Assembly (NCBI GenBank): GCA_016283575.1 | Contig: JAEEND010000007.1 | Coordinates: 403,524 to 467,523 of the forward strand | Origin: Lachnospiraceae bacterium | GTDB lineage: Bacteria > Bacillota > Clostridia > Lachnospirales > Lachnospiraceae | DNA length: 64,000 bases | Reading direction: 5' to 3' | Shown: positions 27,904-37,147 of the stretch, piece by piece | Layout: every line of letters begins with the position of its first letter | Position numbering within the stretch: position 1 is the first letter of the stretch | Translations under genes and position numbers: made by a program | The notes under the pieces: generated by a model | Told to the model about the DNA's origin: nothing | Databases searched by the model: none | Seen by the model: the letters and a program-made list of their open reading frames with translations, nothing else

Positions 27904-29203
27904 GCAATATACAGGACTCCGCCAGAAATTATCAGAGCTTAATATTGTAGATATCGCTCAGGTTATGGAAGAATTACCGGAAGAGGACATCTTAAAGGTA
28001 TTCAGAATCCTGTCAAAAGATACTGCAGCTGAAGTTTTTTCTTATCTTGGAGTCGATCACCAGCAATTGATCATCACATCCCTTTCAGAACGGGACGCTG
28101 CCAACATTATCAACAACATGATGGCCGACGATGCTACGGACCTTTTTGAAGAAATGCCCGCAACCGTTGTAAAGAGACTTCTTGCAACAGCAAGTCCCGA
28201 AGCAAGACGTGATATTAACCACCTTCTCAAATACCCCGAGGATTCCGCGGGAAGTATCATGACGGTGGAGTATATTGACTTAAAAGAAAATCTCACCGTA
28301 TCCCAGGCTATAGAGCGTATAAGAAAGGTTGGACTTGATTCGGAGGTCATCAATGTCTGTTATGTACTTGATACCTTCAGAAAGCTTATAGGTACGGTTT
28401 CATTAAGAAGAATCCTCTTAAGTGAAGCAGATGCTCTTATATCCGATATCATGCACGAGAACGTTATTTCCGTGAACACCCTTATGGACCAGGAAAGCGT
28501 TGCCCGTCAGTTCCAGAAGTACGACTTTACTGCAATGCCCGTTGTAGACAATGAGAATCGTATGGTCGGTATCATCACCGTCGACGATATCGTGGATATC
28601 ATGCAGGAAGAGGCTACGGAAGATATTGAAAAGATGGCAGCTATTATGCCGTCGGACAAGCCTTACATGAAGACCGGCGTTGTAGAGACCTGGAAGAAGC
28701 GTATCATATGGCTTCTTTTGCTGATGGTATCGGCAACCTTCACGGGAAGCATCATAAACCGTTTTGAAGATGCATTAAGCGCATGCTTTGTATTATCATC
28801 CTTTATCCCCATGATCATGGATACCGGCGGTAATGCCGGCGGACAGGCATCGGTTACGATCATTCGTGGTCTTTCACTTGAAGAGATCCGCTTTAAAGAT
28901 ATCTTCAAGGTGTTATGGAAGGAGATAAGAGTTGCTTTCCTGTGCGGTGCAACTCTTGCAGCCTGCAATTTTGTAAAGCTTTTACTTATTGACAGAGTGG
29001 AGCTCATGGTTGCCGTAGTGGTATGCATTACTCTTATTATCGTAGTGCTCATAGCAAAGATCATAGGCTGTTCACTTCCCATGCTTGCAAAGAAAATAGG
29101 CTTCGACCCTGCAGTTATGGCGAGCCCTTTCATTACCACGATTGTGGATGCATTATCACTTATCCTATATTTCAGACTTGCAACATGGATGCTCGGAATA
29201 TAA
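27872..29203 (+). CDS. mgtE: magnesium transporter MgtE
   Basis: Magnesium channel of the inner membrane, 443 residues. The N domain (1-125, helical repeats such as EELPEEDILKVFRIL), paired CBS domains (about 130-255) and five membrane helices from about residue 268 match the family; its CBS/N unit closes the pore when cytosolic magnesium is high. The pore-proximal segment MDTGGNAGGQASV is conserved. Start ATG has GGAG 8 nt upstream. It is the only annotated gene of a transcript with a long leader, so expression is probably leader-controlled as well. Confidence 0.95.
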   Translation: MEEIKELLETKQYTGLRQKLSELNIVDIAQVMEELPEEDILKVFRILSKDTAAEVFSYLGVDHQQLIITSLSERDAANIINNMMADDATDLFEEMPATVVKRLLATASPEARRDINHLLKYPEDSAGSIMTVEYIDLKENLTVSQAIERIRKVGLDSEVINVCYVLDTFRKLIGTVSLRRILLSEADALISDIMHENVISVNTLMDQESVARQFQKYDFTAMPVVDNENRMVGIITVDDIVDIMQEEATEDIEKMAAIMPSDKPYMKTGVVETWKKRIIWLLLLMVSATFTGSIINRFEDALSACFVLSSFIPMIMDTGGNAGGQASVTIIRGLSLEEIRFKDIFKVLWKEIRVAFLCGATLAACNFVKLLLIDRVELMVAVVVCITLIIVVLIAKIIGCSLPMLAKKIGFDPAVMASPFITTIVDALSLILYFRLATWMLGI

Positions 29204-29211
29204 ATTTATGG

Positions 29212-29241
29212 CCCGGTGGTTTATTCCACCGGGTCTTTTTT
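29212..29241 (+). terminator. terminator of mgtE
   Basis: CCCGGTGG/CCACCGGG with loop TTTATT and a T6 tail. Confidence 0.92.
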
Positions 29242-29331
29242 GCTCTGTAAGCCGTAAAAAGCCCTAAAATACAAGAAAAATGTAATTACCTTTTAATATA
29301 GAGAAAATATACTTAAGTCGGAGGATGTGCT

Positions 29332-30450
29332 ATGGTCAGGCAGATTGTTTGTTTCAGCGAGAAAAGTGACTCCAAAAAAGCATTTTTCGATATAGTTTCT
29401 CAGATCAAGGACGCCGGGGAGGGCAGGAAGCCCAGCCTCATTGTTTTCTGTGCGCCTTATATCACATTCTCAGACTGTGCCAATGATTTTAAGCAGTTCT
29501 TTCCTCACAGTGTAACCATCGGTATGTCCACATTCGTGGCATTTTCTTCAGCAGGTTTCAGTAAAAACGGAATGGCCGCCATGGCGATCTTCGAAGGCAT
29601 CGAAGTGTCGGAGGGCACTCTTTTCGAAGTGTCCCACTATCCGATGCGCCATAAGGAATCCATTGAAAAAGCCGTGTCCAGACTTTCTTCCTTAAATAAC
29701 ACCATATGCCTTGAATTCACCACTGCTTTTCAGAACTGCGAAGAACTGGTGCAGGACACCTACAGAGCCGTACTTGAAAAAGAAGGCATTCCCATATTCG
29801 GTGGCACGGCGGGAGCAGCTCCTGAGTTTACCGAGACGTATGTATCCCTTAACGGTGTCTCCTATACGGAGGCTTCCGTTTTCGTACTTATAAAGAATCT
29901 GAACGGAAAGATCCGACTCTACAAAGAAAATATATTTAAACCTACGAAACACTTCTTTACGGCTACGGACGTGGACTGTGACGAGCGCACTGTCTATGAA
30001 TATGACAATACTACGGCTGCGGAAGCCATAGCATCTGCAATTCAGGTATCCGTGGAGGAACTTCCCAATATTATCGGCAGTTACCCCGTAGGTCGTATTC
30101 ACGGGGATATTATATACATAACAGATACTGCCAAAGTGTGGCCCGACGGCAGGATCACTTATTATGCCAGGATCTATAACAGGACCAGGCTTGTGTTACT
30201 GGAAGCTGACGATGTGGACAAAGTATGGAATGAAACCGCCATGAGAGTACATAATGACGGGAAGGTTTCTTTTTCACTTATCTTTAACTGTCTCGGTCGC
30301 AGCACCATGTTCTTTAATAAGGGGAAATTTAAGGATTTCAATGACAAGCTCTCTCGGGAATACGGAAGCTTTATCGGCTTTTCCGGGTACGGCGAACAGT
30401 TAAACTATGAGCATCAGAATCAGACCTTAATAATGGCTGTGTTCGAGTAG
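29332..30450 (+). CDS. FIST domain sensory protein
   Basis: 372 residues: FIST_N (about 25-210) and FIST_C (about 215-350). FIST domains are small-ligand sensors attached to or encoded beside signalling proteins. No membrane segment or output domain, so it presumably acts through the next gene, 12 nt downstream, which combines a hydrogenase-like sensor with GGDEF/EAL. Cysteines are few and scattered, with no cluster motif. CGGAGG precedes the ATG; a weak promoter (TTACCT at 29286, TATACT at 29308) lies upstream. Confidence 0.85.
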   Translation: MVRQIVCFSEKSDSKKAFFDIVSQIKDAGEGRKPSLIVFCAPYITFSDCANDFKQFFPHSVTIGMSTFVAFSSAGFSKNGMAAMAIFEGIEVSEGTLFEVSHYPMRHKESIEKAVSRLSSLNNTICLEFTTAFQNCEELVQDTYRAVLEKEGIPIFGGTAGAAPEFTETYVSLNGVSYTEASVFVLIKNLNGKIRLYKENIFKPTKHFFTATDVDCDERTVYEYDNTTAAEAIASAIQVSVEELPNIIGSYPVGRIHGDIIYITDTAKVWPDGRITYYARIYNRTRLVLLEADDVDKVWNETAMRVHNDGKVSFSLIFNCLGRSTMFFNKGKFKDFNDKLSREYGSFIGFSGYGEQLNYEHQNQTLIMAVFE

Positions 30451-30462
30451 GAGAGTACCAAT

Positions 30463-33024
30463 ATGTCGAGATTCAACGAAGGTATTATTTTTACAAATGA
30501 AAAGTGCGTGGGTTGTAACACATGTATAGCAACCTGTCCGGTGCTTGGTGCCAATGTTGCCATCGAACATAACGGTGTGCAAAAGGTAATGGTATCAAAG
30601 AAGTGTATTCACTGTGGCAACTGCGTAAAGACATGTACCCATGGCGCAAGAGAATTCAGGGACGACTTAGACAAAATGCTCAGTGACCTCGACGCGGGGG
30701 AAAGCATTTCTGTTTTGGTGGATCCTGCTTTCTATGTGGATTACGCCGATGATGCGGAAAAGATACTGGGCTATCTTAAATCCATAGGCATAAAAGAAAT
30801 ATATGATGTAGGCTTTGGTGCTGATATAAGCATCTGGGCTCATGCCCGTTTCATAAAGCAGCAGATCGCGGAAAACGGAAGCTGCGGCGCATTTATCACC
30901 AATTCCTGCGCTGCCGTGATCAATGACCTTGAAAATTCCAATCCCGACTTGCTGAAGCTTGTTATTCCCGTGCATTCACCTCTTTTATGTACGGCAATCT
31001 ATGTTAAGAATTACCTTCATGATAATTCAAAGCTTGCATATATAAGCCCCTGCATCGCAAGAGAAGATGAGGTGGGAGCCGTAACTACAAGGCATAATGT
31101 GACTTATAATGTTACTTTTGCAAAGCTTGTTAAATATGTGGGAGACAGGTCGAAACTTAAAAAGACTGCGAAGGCAAGCCTTAAATCCATCGGTCTTGGC
31201 AATATAATCTCATATCTCAGCGGTTTCCGTGATGCCCTCGCCATGTGCTTCCCCGATGATGCACTGTTACTTTACTATTCGGGCCTCACCAAATCAATTA
31301 TCAAGACATTACGTGAATCGGGCGAGCATACCATGCAGCATCCCCTTGCCATGACTGTTTCCGCCTGCAGAAACGGATGTGTTCCCGGCACCGGCTCCAT
31401 CGGAGATAATATAGATCTTACGGAAGCCCTTCTTCATTATAATGCCATCAGAAGCGCTGCCTTTGATGAGATAGAAGGACTGAGTCACGAAGACTATTAT
31501 GCATTTCTGTGTAAGAGCTTTTATAAGCTTGATTTTAATGATTTCAGGCGTGAATTTGAAGATAAGTACAGACAGCCTTATACAGTGCCTGAAGATACCA
31601 TAGAAGAGATATTTGCATCCATGCATAAGGATACGGAGATGAAGAAGCATCTTGACTGCCGTTCCTGCGGATATGATACCTGCCGTGAAATGGCTATCGC
31701 CATAGCAAACGGCTACGCAAGAATGCAGAACTGTATCCATTATATGAATGATGACCTGAAATTTTCGGCTCAGGTCGACAGACTGACAGGTATCAATAAC
31801 GGCAGAGCATTCAAGGATAAGATAGAAAAGGTACTTTCAGAGAATCAGGATAAGAAATATGTGATCTGCTTAGGGGATATAAACAAGCTTAAATCCATCA
31901 ATGCCTTATACGGTATTAAGACAGGGGACAAGCTGATACAGTATATCGCAAAAAGGATCCCCGAAGTAATGGGGCAGGATATTATCTATGCCCGTATGAG
32001 CGGCGGTATTTTCGGTATATTTATGGAAAATACCGAAGAAAATATGGATCGTCTCACATCCTGGAGCAGCATATCCTGTAAGCATTTGGATATTCTTTAT
32101 CCTGTTACAATGCGTTTCGGCATATTTGAGCTTTCCGCAGGAGACAACGTGGATACGGCCTGTGATATGGCGATATTTGCGGCGGATAAGACCACTGACA
32201 GATCCAAGAATACCTTTACATATTTTAATGAGACTATGCGAAGCGATCTGGAGAATGATAACAGTATCACCCTTACCATGCGAAAAGCCATGGATGAAGG
32301 CGAGTTCGTACTTTACATGCAGCCACAATATGATCATAAAACAGGAAAGATAGTAGGGGCAGAAGCCTTGAGCCGATGGCTTAAAAAGGACGGAACACTG
32401 GTGCCGCCGGGAATCTTTATCCCCGTATTTGAAAAGAACGGATTCATACGTGATATGGATAGGTATGTATGGGAATGTGCTTTCCGTCTTGTTAAGAGCT
32501 GGGAAGAATCAAAAGAACCCATGGTGCCCGTATCCGTTAATATTTCCAGAGTAAGCCTCGGAAGTGATGAGATCGTATCTGTTATTGAAAAGCTTCAGGA
32601 AAAATATCAGATAAATAAAAAACATCTGTATTTCGAAATTACGGAAAGTGCTTATATGGAGAATGCCGAAGCGCTTACCGAGCGTATAGCGAAGATCAGA
32701 AACTTAGGCTTCGAGATCGCAATGGATGATTTCGGCTCCGGTTACTCATCCCTTAATACATTAAAGGATATTCCTCTTGATGTACTTAAGCTTGATATGG
32801 GATTTTTAAGGGGCGGAGTAAACGTAGAACGAGGCAATGTGATAATCGGTCATATAGTAGATATGGCAAAAGAACTGGGACTTAAAATAGTTGCTGAAGG
32901 TGTTGAAACCAAGGAACAGGCAGACATGCTCACGGAAAAGGGCTGTGATGTGATACAGGGCTTCTATTATGCACGTCCGATGCCCTTAAGTGATTACAAA
33001 GAAAAACTGAAGACAGATATGTAG
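30463..33024 (+). CDS. ferredoxin / [FeFe]-hydrogenase-like / GGDEF-EAL fusion
   Basis: 853-residue cytosolic signalling protein. Order: two [4Fe-4S] ferredoxin motifs (Cys15,18,21,25 and 48,51,54,58); an [FeFe]-hydrogenase large-subunit-like domain (about 65-370) with TNSC149, SPC197 and AC302RNGC306, matching the H-cluster motifs TSCCP, MPC and MACxxGC; a further Cys-rich motif from Cys399 (CRSCGYDTC); a degenerate GGDEF (about 440-580, SGGIF in place of GGDEF); and an EAL domain (about 600-850) with AEALSRW, EITESAY and DDFGSGYSSL intact. In catalytic hydrogenases the residue before the first ligand cysteine is the proton-relay Cys; here it is Ser148, as expected for a sensory rather than catalytic enzyme. 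Likely reads H2 or redox state and hydrolyses cyclic-di-GMP. Confidence 0.88.
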   Translation: MSRFNEGIIFTNEKCVGCNTCIATCPVLGANVAIEHNGVQKVMVSKKCIHCGNCVKTCTHGAREFRDDLDKMLSDLDAGESISVLVDPAFYVDYADDAEKILGYLKSIGIKEIYDVGFGADISIWAHARFIKQQIAENGSCGAFITNSCAAVINDLENSNPDLLKLVIPVHSPLLCTAIYVKNYLHDNSKLAYISPCIAREDEVGAVTTRHNVTYNVTFAKLVKYVGDRSKLKKTAKASLKSIGLGNIISYLSGFRDALAMCFPDDALLLYYSGLTKSIIKTLRESGEHTMQHPLAMTVSACRNGCVPGTGSIGDNIDLTEALLHYNAIRSAAFDEIEGLSHEDYYAFLCKSFYKLDFNDFRREFEDKYRQPYTVPEDTIEEIFASMHKDTEMKKHLDCRSCGYDTCREMAIAIANGYARMQNCIHYMNDDLKFSAQVDRLTGINNGRAFKDKIEKVLSENQDKKYVICLGDINKLKSINALYGIKTGDKLIQYIAKRIPEVMGQDIIYARMSGGIFGIFMENTEENMDRLTSWSSISCKHLDILYPVTMRFGIFELSAGDNVDTACDMAIFAADKTTDRSKNTFTYFNETMRSDLENDNSITLTMRKAMDEGEFVLYMQPQYDHKTGKIVGAEALSRWLKKDGTLVPPGIFIPVFEKNGFIRDMDRYVWECAFRLVKSWEESKEPMVPVSVNISRVSLGSDEIVSVIEKLQEKYQINKKHLYFEITESAYMENAEALTERIAKIRNLGFEIAMDDFGSGYSSLNTLKDIPLDVLKLDMGFLRGGVNVERGNVIIGHIVDMAKELGLKIVAEGVETKEQADMLTEKGCDVIQGFYYARPMPLSDYKEKLKTDM

Positions 33025-33037
33025 GATTTATGTAATT

Positions 33038-33066
33038 AAAAGGCGCGACTTTAAGTCGCGCCTTTA
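33038..33066. terminator. bidirectional terminator
   Basis: AAAGGCGCGACT/AGTCGCGCCTTT stem with A- and T-runs on either side; serves the EAL gene and the convergent typA. Confidence 0.9.
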
Positions 33067-33083
33067 TTGTTTAATGTTTATCG

Positions 33084-34913
33084 TTATTTCTTAAATCCGG
33101 CTCTCTTTCTCAAGATGGGATCAAGGATTTTCTTTCTGATACGTAAGTTTTCGGGAGTAACTTCCAAAAGCTCGTCGGTATCGATGAAGTCAAGTGCCTG
33201 CTCAAGACTTAAGATCTTGGGAGGTGAAAGTCTTAATGCTTCATCGGCTGCGGAAGAACGGGTATTGGTAAGCTGTTTCTTTTTACATACGTTTAACTCA
33301 ATATCTTCGGGCTTAGCGGACTGACCGATGATCATACCGGAATAAACCTGCTCGCCGGGTCCGATGAAGAGTACGCCACGTTCCTGAGCATTGAATAATC
33401 CATAGGTTACGGATTCGCCGCTTTCGAAAGCGATAAGGGAACCCTGGCTTCTGTAAGCGATATCACCCTTGTAGGGGCCGTAGCCGTTGAAAATGGTGTT
33501 CATGATACCGTTACCCTTGGTATCTGTCATGAAGTCGCCTCTGTAACCGATCAAGCCTCTTGAAGGAATCTCGAAAATCAGTCTTGTATAACCGCCGCCG
33601 GCGTGACCCATTTCTTTTAACTCGCCCTTACGGATGGAAAGCTTTTCGATAACGGTACCTGAGTATTCTTCAGGAACGTCAACATATGCAAGTTCCATGG
33701 GTTCAAGCTTCTTACCGTTTTCATCGGTCTTATATAATACTTCAGCCTTACTTACTGCAAATTCATAGCCTTCACGGCGCATGTTTTCTATTAATACGGA
33801 TAAGTGAAGTTCACCACGTCCGGATACCTTGAAGGCATCTGTAGAATCTGTTTCTTCTACACGGAGTGAAACGTCGGTATTTAATTCTCTGAAAAGACGT
33901 TCTCTTAAGTGACGGCTGGTTACGAACTTTCCTTCTCTTCCTGCAAGAGGAGAGTCGTTAACCACAAATGTCATGGCGATGGTGGGCTCTGAAATCTTCT
34001 GGAAGGGAATGGGTTCGGGGTTTTCAAGGGAGCAGATGGTATCACCAATCCTAATATCGGCAATACCGGAAATAGCTACGATGGAACCGATGGTTGCTTC
34101 TTTTACCTCAACCTTGTTAAGGCCGTCGAATTCATATAATTTGGAAATCTTAACTTTCTTTTTTTTATCGGGATCGTGATGGTTCACGATCATGACTTCC
34201 TGGTTGACAGCTACCTTACCGTTATCGATCTTACCTACGCCGATACGACCTACATATTCGTTGTAGTCGATGGTGCTTATAAGAAGCTGTGTGCCGGCTT
34301 CCGGGTCACCTTCGGGAGCAGGGATGTTATTGATGATCGCTTCGAACAAGGGCTCCATGTTGGTACCGGGAGTCTTGGGATCGAGGGAAGCAACACCTGC
34401 TTTTGCGGATGCAAATACGAAGGGACAGTCAAGTAAGCTTTCATCGGCATCAAGGTCAAGTAATAATTCAAGTACCTCATCAACCACTTCTTCGGGACGG
34501 GCTTCGGGTCTGTCCACCTTATTGACACATACGATTACGGGAAGTTTTAATTCAAGAGCTTTTCTGAGTACGAACTTGGTCTGGGGCATGGGGCCTTCGA
34601 AAGCGTCAACCACCAAGATTACGCCGTTAACCATCTTAAGTACTCGCTCAACTTCACCGCCGAAATCGGCATGTCCGGGAGTATCGATAATATTTATCTT
34701 TGTATTCTTGTAGAAAACAGCAGTGTTCTTTGAAAGAATGGTGATGCCACGTTCTCTTTCAATATCATTTGAGTCCATGACACGTTCTTTTACTTCCTGA
34801 TTCTCACGGAAAACACCGCTCTGCTTTAACAGTTCATCAACCAATGTTGTCTTACCATGGTCTACATGGGCAATAATGGCTACGTTACGGATATCTTCTC
34901 TTTTTTGTAACAT
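33084..34913 (-). CDS. typA: ribosome-associated GTPase TypA/BipA
   Basis: 609-residue translational GTPase acting on ribosome assembly and stress adaptation. P-loop AHVDHGKTTLVDELL near residue 14, DTPGHADFGGEVERV and NKVDRP follow the EF-G pattern; domains II and V and the BipA-specific C-terminal domain (RSQGSLIAFESGESV) complete it. Full length for the family. GAGG precedes the ATG by 6 nt. It faces dapA across a 493-nt region that carries both promoters and a riboswitch. Confidence 0.96.
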   Translation of the reverse strand: MLQKREDIRNVAIIAHVDHGKTTLVDELLKQSGVFRENQEVKERVMDSNDIERERGITILSKNTAVFYKNTKINIIDTPGHADFGGEVERVLKMVNGVILVVDAFEGPMPQTKFVLRKALELKLPVIVCVNKVDRPEARPEEVVDEVLELLLDLDADESLLDCPFVFASAKAGVASLDPKTPGTNMEPLFEAIINNIPAPEGDPEAGTQLLISTIDYNEYVGRIGVGKIDNGKVAVNQEVMIVNHHDPDKKKKVKISKLYEFDGLNKVEVKEATIGSIVAISGIADIRIGDTICSLENPEPIPFQKISEPTIAMTFVVNDSPLAGREGKFVTSRHLRERLFRELNTDVSLRVEETDSTDAFKVSGRGELHLSVLIENMRREGYEFAVSKAEVLYKTDENGKKLEPMELAYVDVPEEYSGTVIEKLSIRKGELKEMGHAGGGYTRLIFEIPSRGLIGYRGDFMTDTKGNGIMNTIFNGYGPYKGDIAYRSQGSLIAFESGESVTYGLFNAQERGVLFIGPGEQVYSGMIIGQSAKPEDIELNVCKKKQLTNTRSSAADEALRLSPPKILSLEQALDFIDTDELLEVTPENLRIRKKILDPILRKRAGFKK

Positions 34914-34954
34914 AATTTCCTCACATTCCTTGTGCTTATTAAGTCAACTTAGGG

Positions 34955-34960
34955 ATTATA
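34955..34960 (-). promoter_or_regulatory. extended -10 of typA promoter
   Basis: On the minus strand, TGTTATAAT (an extended -10) lies about 42 nt before the typA ATG; no convincing -35 is seen. Confidence 0.55.
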
Positions 34961-35069
34961 ACACCCTGAAAATACAGCGCGCAATGTAAAAACATACAAA
35001 AATAGGGATTGCACCCCTTCTTTTATGAAAAAAATGTCGTAAATATAAGGAATTTAGTGAATTAACGTG

Positions 35070-35098
35070 TTGACACTTATGTTTAAGTGTGTTAGCAT
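35070..35098 (+). promoter_or_regulatory. promoter of dap operon
   Basis: TTGACA (35070-35075), 17 nt, TAGCAT (35093-35098); start near 35105, just ahead of the lysine riboswitch. Confidence 0.75.
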
Positions 35099-35124
35099 TT
35101 CTTTCAACAACAAGTTAATAAGAA

Positions 35125-35292
35125 CACGGTAGAGGTTGCGCTTTGCAAGAGTAGTAGATCGGATGTGTCGGACACAGGTGAGGATTTATGAAAGGGTACG
35201 GCGCCGAAGGAACGGATTACCGAAGGTCCGGATCCTGGGCATGCATTTAATAAATGCATGACTGTCATCCTTTCAGGATGGGGAGCTATCAT
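35125..35292 (+). ncRNA. lysine riboswitch (L box)
   Basis: Diagnostic blocks occur in the family's order: GTAGAGGTTGCG, AGAGTAGTAGAT, GGTGAGGATTTATGAAAGG, GCGCCGAAGG, CTGGGCATGCAT...ACTGTCATCC and GGGAGCTATC. It sits between a promoter and an intrinsic terminator ahead of dapA, the first enzyme committed to lysine. Lysine binding is expected to favour the terminator, shutting off dapA-dapB. Confidence 0.92.
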
Positions 35293-35303
35293 TTATATAA
35301 AGC

Positions 35304-35334
35304 GACCGGCCGTATTTTCGTGCAGGTCTTTTTT
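35304..35334 (+). terminator. riboswitch expression-platform terminator
   Basis: GACC/GGTC outer stem with inner GC pairs, followed by T6, immediately 3' of the aptamer. Confidence 0.75.
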
Positions 35335-35406
35335 ATTTACTAATAGGAAAGTGCTTCGTATTTCCTAGAGATTACCGTGGACTTACTTTTAATTCAGGAG
35401 GTCTTT

Positions 35407-36342
35407 ATGCGTACACCAATTTTCAAAGGAGCAGCAGTTGCTCTCGTAACACCCATGAATGCAGATGGTTCCGTTAATTTTGCAAAGCTTGACGAACTCA
35501 TCGAATTCCAGATTCAGAACGGTACGGACTCGATCGTAGCCTGCGGTACCACAGGAGAAGCATCAACCCTTTCTCACGAAGAACATTTAAATGTGATCCG
35601 TCGCACGGTTGAAAAGGTTAACGGACGCGTGCCCGTTATTGCAGGAACAGGCTCAAACAGTACCGAAACAGCTATCTACTTATCAAAAGAAGCTGAAAAG
35701 GCAGGAGCCGATGCATTACTTTTGGTAACACCCTATTACAATAAAGCTACCCAGAAGGGTCTTGTTGAACATTTCGTAAAAACAGCGGAAGCAGTAAAGA
35801 TCCCCGCTATTCTTTATAATGTACCCGGCCGTACAGGCTGCAATATCTTACCTGCAACCGTTAAGGAAATCGCAAGAAGAGCTGAAAATGTGGTAGCCAT
35901 AAAAGAAGCCAGCGGCAATATTTCACAGGTAGCGGAGCTTGCATCCATTATGGATGATGATTTCGCAATCTATTCCGGTAATGACGACCAGATCGTACCC
36001 ATTCTTTCTCTCGGAGGTTTAGGTGTTATTTCCGTTTTATCCAATGTAGCACCGAAAGAAACCCACGATATCGTGGCTTCCTACCTTGACGGAGATGTAA
36101 AAAGAAGCCGTGATCTTCAGTTAAAGGCTCTCGATTTAATTAAGAACTTATTTATCGAAGTTAACCCCATCCCTGTTAAGACAGCTCTTAACTTAATGGG
36201 CATGAACGCAGGTCCCCTTCGCCTTCCTTTGACGGAAATGGACGGAGCCAATGCGGAGAAGCTTAAAAAGAGTATGGTTGACTATGGATTGTCTGTTAAA
36301 TACAATCAGGTTATAGCAGGCAACGATCTGACCAGAGACTAA
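35407..36342 (+). CDS. dapA: 4-hydroxy-tetrahydrodipicolinate synthase
   Basis: Condenses pyruvate and aspartate semialdehyde, opening the lysine/diaminopimelate branch; cytosolic TIM barrel. 311 residues from ATG 35407, chosen because AGGAGG lies just upstream; the open frame goes back 10 codons further without a site. [14 protein letters not shown], the [13 protein letters not shown] loop (Tyr) and VAIKEASGN (Schiff-base Lys) are present. It is slightly longer than usual, with a Lys/Asp-rich tail. Regulated by the lysine riboswitch upstream. Confidence 0.96.
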   Translation: MRTPIFKGAAVALVTPMNADGSVNFAKLDELIEFQIQNGTDSIVACGTTGEASTLSHEEHLNVIRRTVEKVNGRVPVIAGTGSNSTETAIYLSKEAEKAGADALLLVTPYYNKATQKGLVEHFVKTAEAVKIPAILYNVPGRTGCNILPATVKEIARRAENVVAIKEASGNISQVAELASIMDDDFAIYSGNDDQIVPILSLGGLGVISVLSNVAPKETHDIVASYLDGDVKRSRDLQLKALDLIKNLFIEVNPIPVKTALNLMGMNAGPLRLPLTEMDGANAEKLKKSMVDYGLSVKYNQVIAGNDLTRD

Positions 36343-36391
36343 GGTCCTGATCCGAAAAAGTTTCTTTTTCAAAAGAAGAAAGAGGATATTT

Positions 36392-37147
36392 ATGACTAGA
36401 ATTTTGATGCACGGCTGCAACGGAAGAATGGGCCGTATGATCGAGGAAATCGTGTCTAAAGACGAGACATGTGAAATCGTCGCAGGTATCGATATCGTTG
36501 ATAGCAGAAAGACGGATTTTCCTTATTTTAAAGATATAAAAGACTGTAATATAGAAGCTGATGTGGTGATCGATTTTGCATCTTCTAAGGCTGTGGATGC
36601 TTTGCTTGATTATTGTATGGAAAAAAGCCTTCCCCTGGTACTTTGTACCACGGGTCTTTCCGATGAGCAGCTTGCCCGAGTTAAGGCACATTCCGAGAAG
36701 GTTGCGGTTTTACGTTCCGCCAACATGTCCCTCGGTGTGAATTTATTATTAAAGGCATTAAAGCAGATCGCGGGGACTCTTGCTCCCGCAGGCTTTGACA
36801 TCGAGATCGTTGAAAAGCATCACAATCAGAAGCTTGATGCACCCAGCGGTACTGCCATAGCTCTTGCCGATTCCATCAATGATGCTTTAAATAATGAATA
36901 TGAATATGTCTATGATCGTCACGAACGCCGCATGAAGCGTCCCGAAAAAGAAATCGGTATCAGCGCGGTAAGGGGCGGAAGCATTGTGGGAGAGCATGAT
37001 GTTATTTTTGCCGGAACCGATGAAGTGATAACAATTACCCATACGGCATATTCCAGAGCGATTTTTGCCAAGGGTGCTGTTGAAGCAGCCAAATTCCTGT
37101 CAGGAAAGCCTGCAGGTCTCTATGATATGAGTCAGGTGATCGGTTAA
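36392..37147 (+). CDS. dapB: 4-hydroxy-tetrahydrodipicolinate reductase
   Basis: NAD(P)H-dependent reduction to tetrahydrodipicolinate. 251 residues. The Rossmann start is ILMHGCNGRMGRMI; the catalytic segment EKHHNQKLDAPSGTA is intact (His-His pair and Lys). It is 49 nt behind dapA and shares its stop base with the next ATG (TAATG). The product feeds the LL-diaminopimelate aminotransferase encoded 6 kb downstream. Confidence 0.96.
   Translation: MTRILMHGCNGRMGRMIEEIVSKDETCEIVAGIDIVDSRKTDFPYFKDIKDCNIEADVVIDFASSKAVDALLDYCMEKSLPLVLCTTGLSDEQLARVKAHSEKVAVLRSANMSLGVNLLLKALKQIAGTLAPAGFDIEIVEKHHNQKLDAPSGTAIALADSINDALNNEYEYVYDRHERRMKRPEKEIGISAVRGGSIVGEHDVIFAGTDEVITITHTAYSRAIFAKGAVEAAKFLSGKPAGLYDMSQVIG

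Noticed and set aside
33038..33066. Another AAAGGCG...CGCCTTT hairpin, as in the nitrogen leaders
   Set aside because: It sits at the convergent 3' ends of two genes with a plain symmetric stem and no promoter before it, so it is an ordinary bidirectional terminator.
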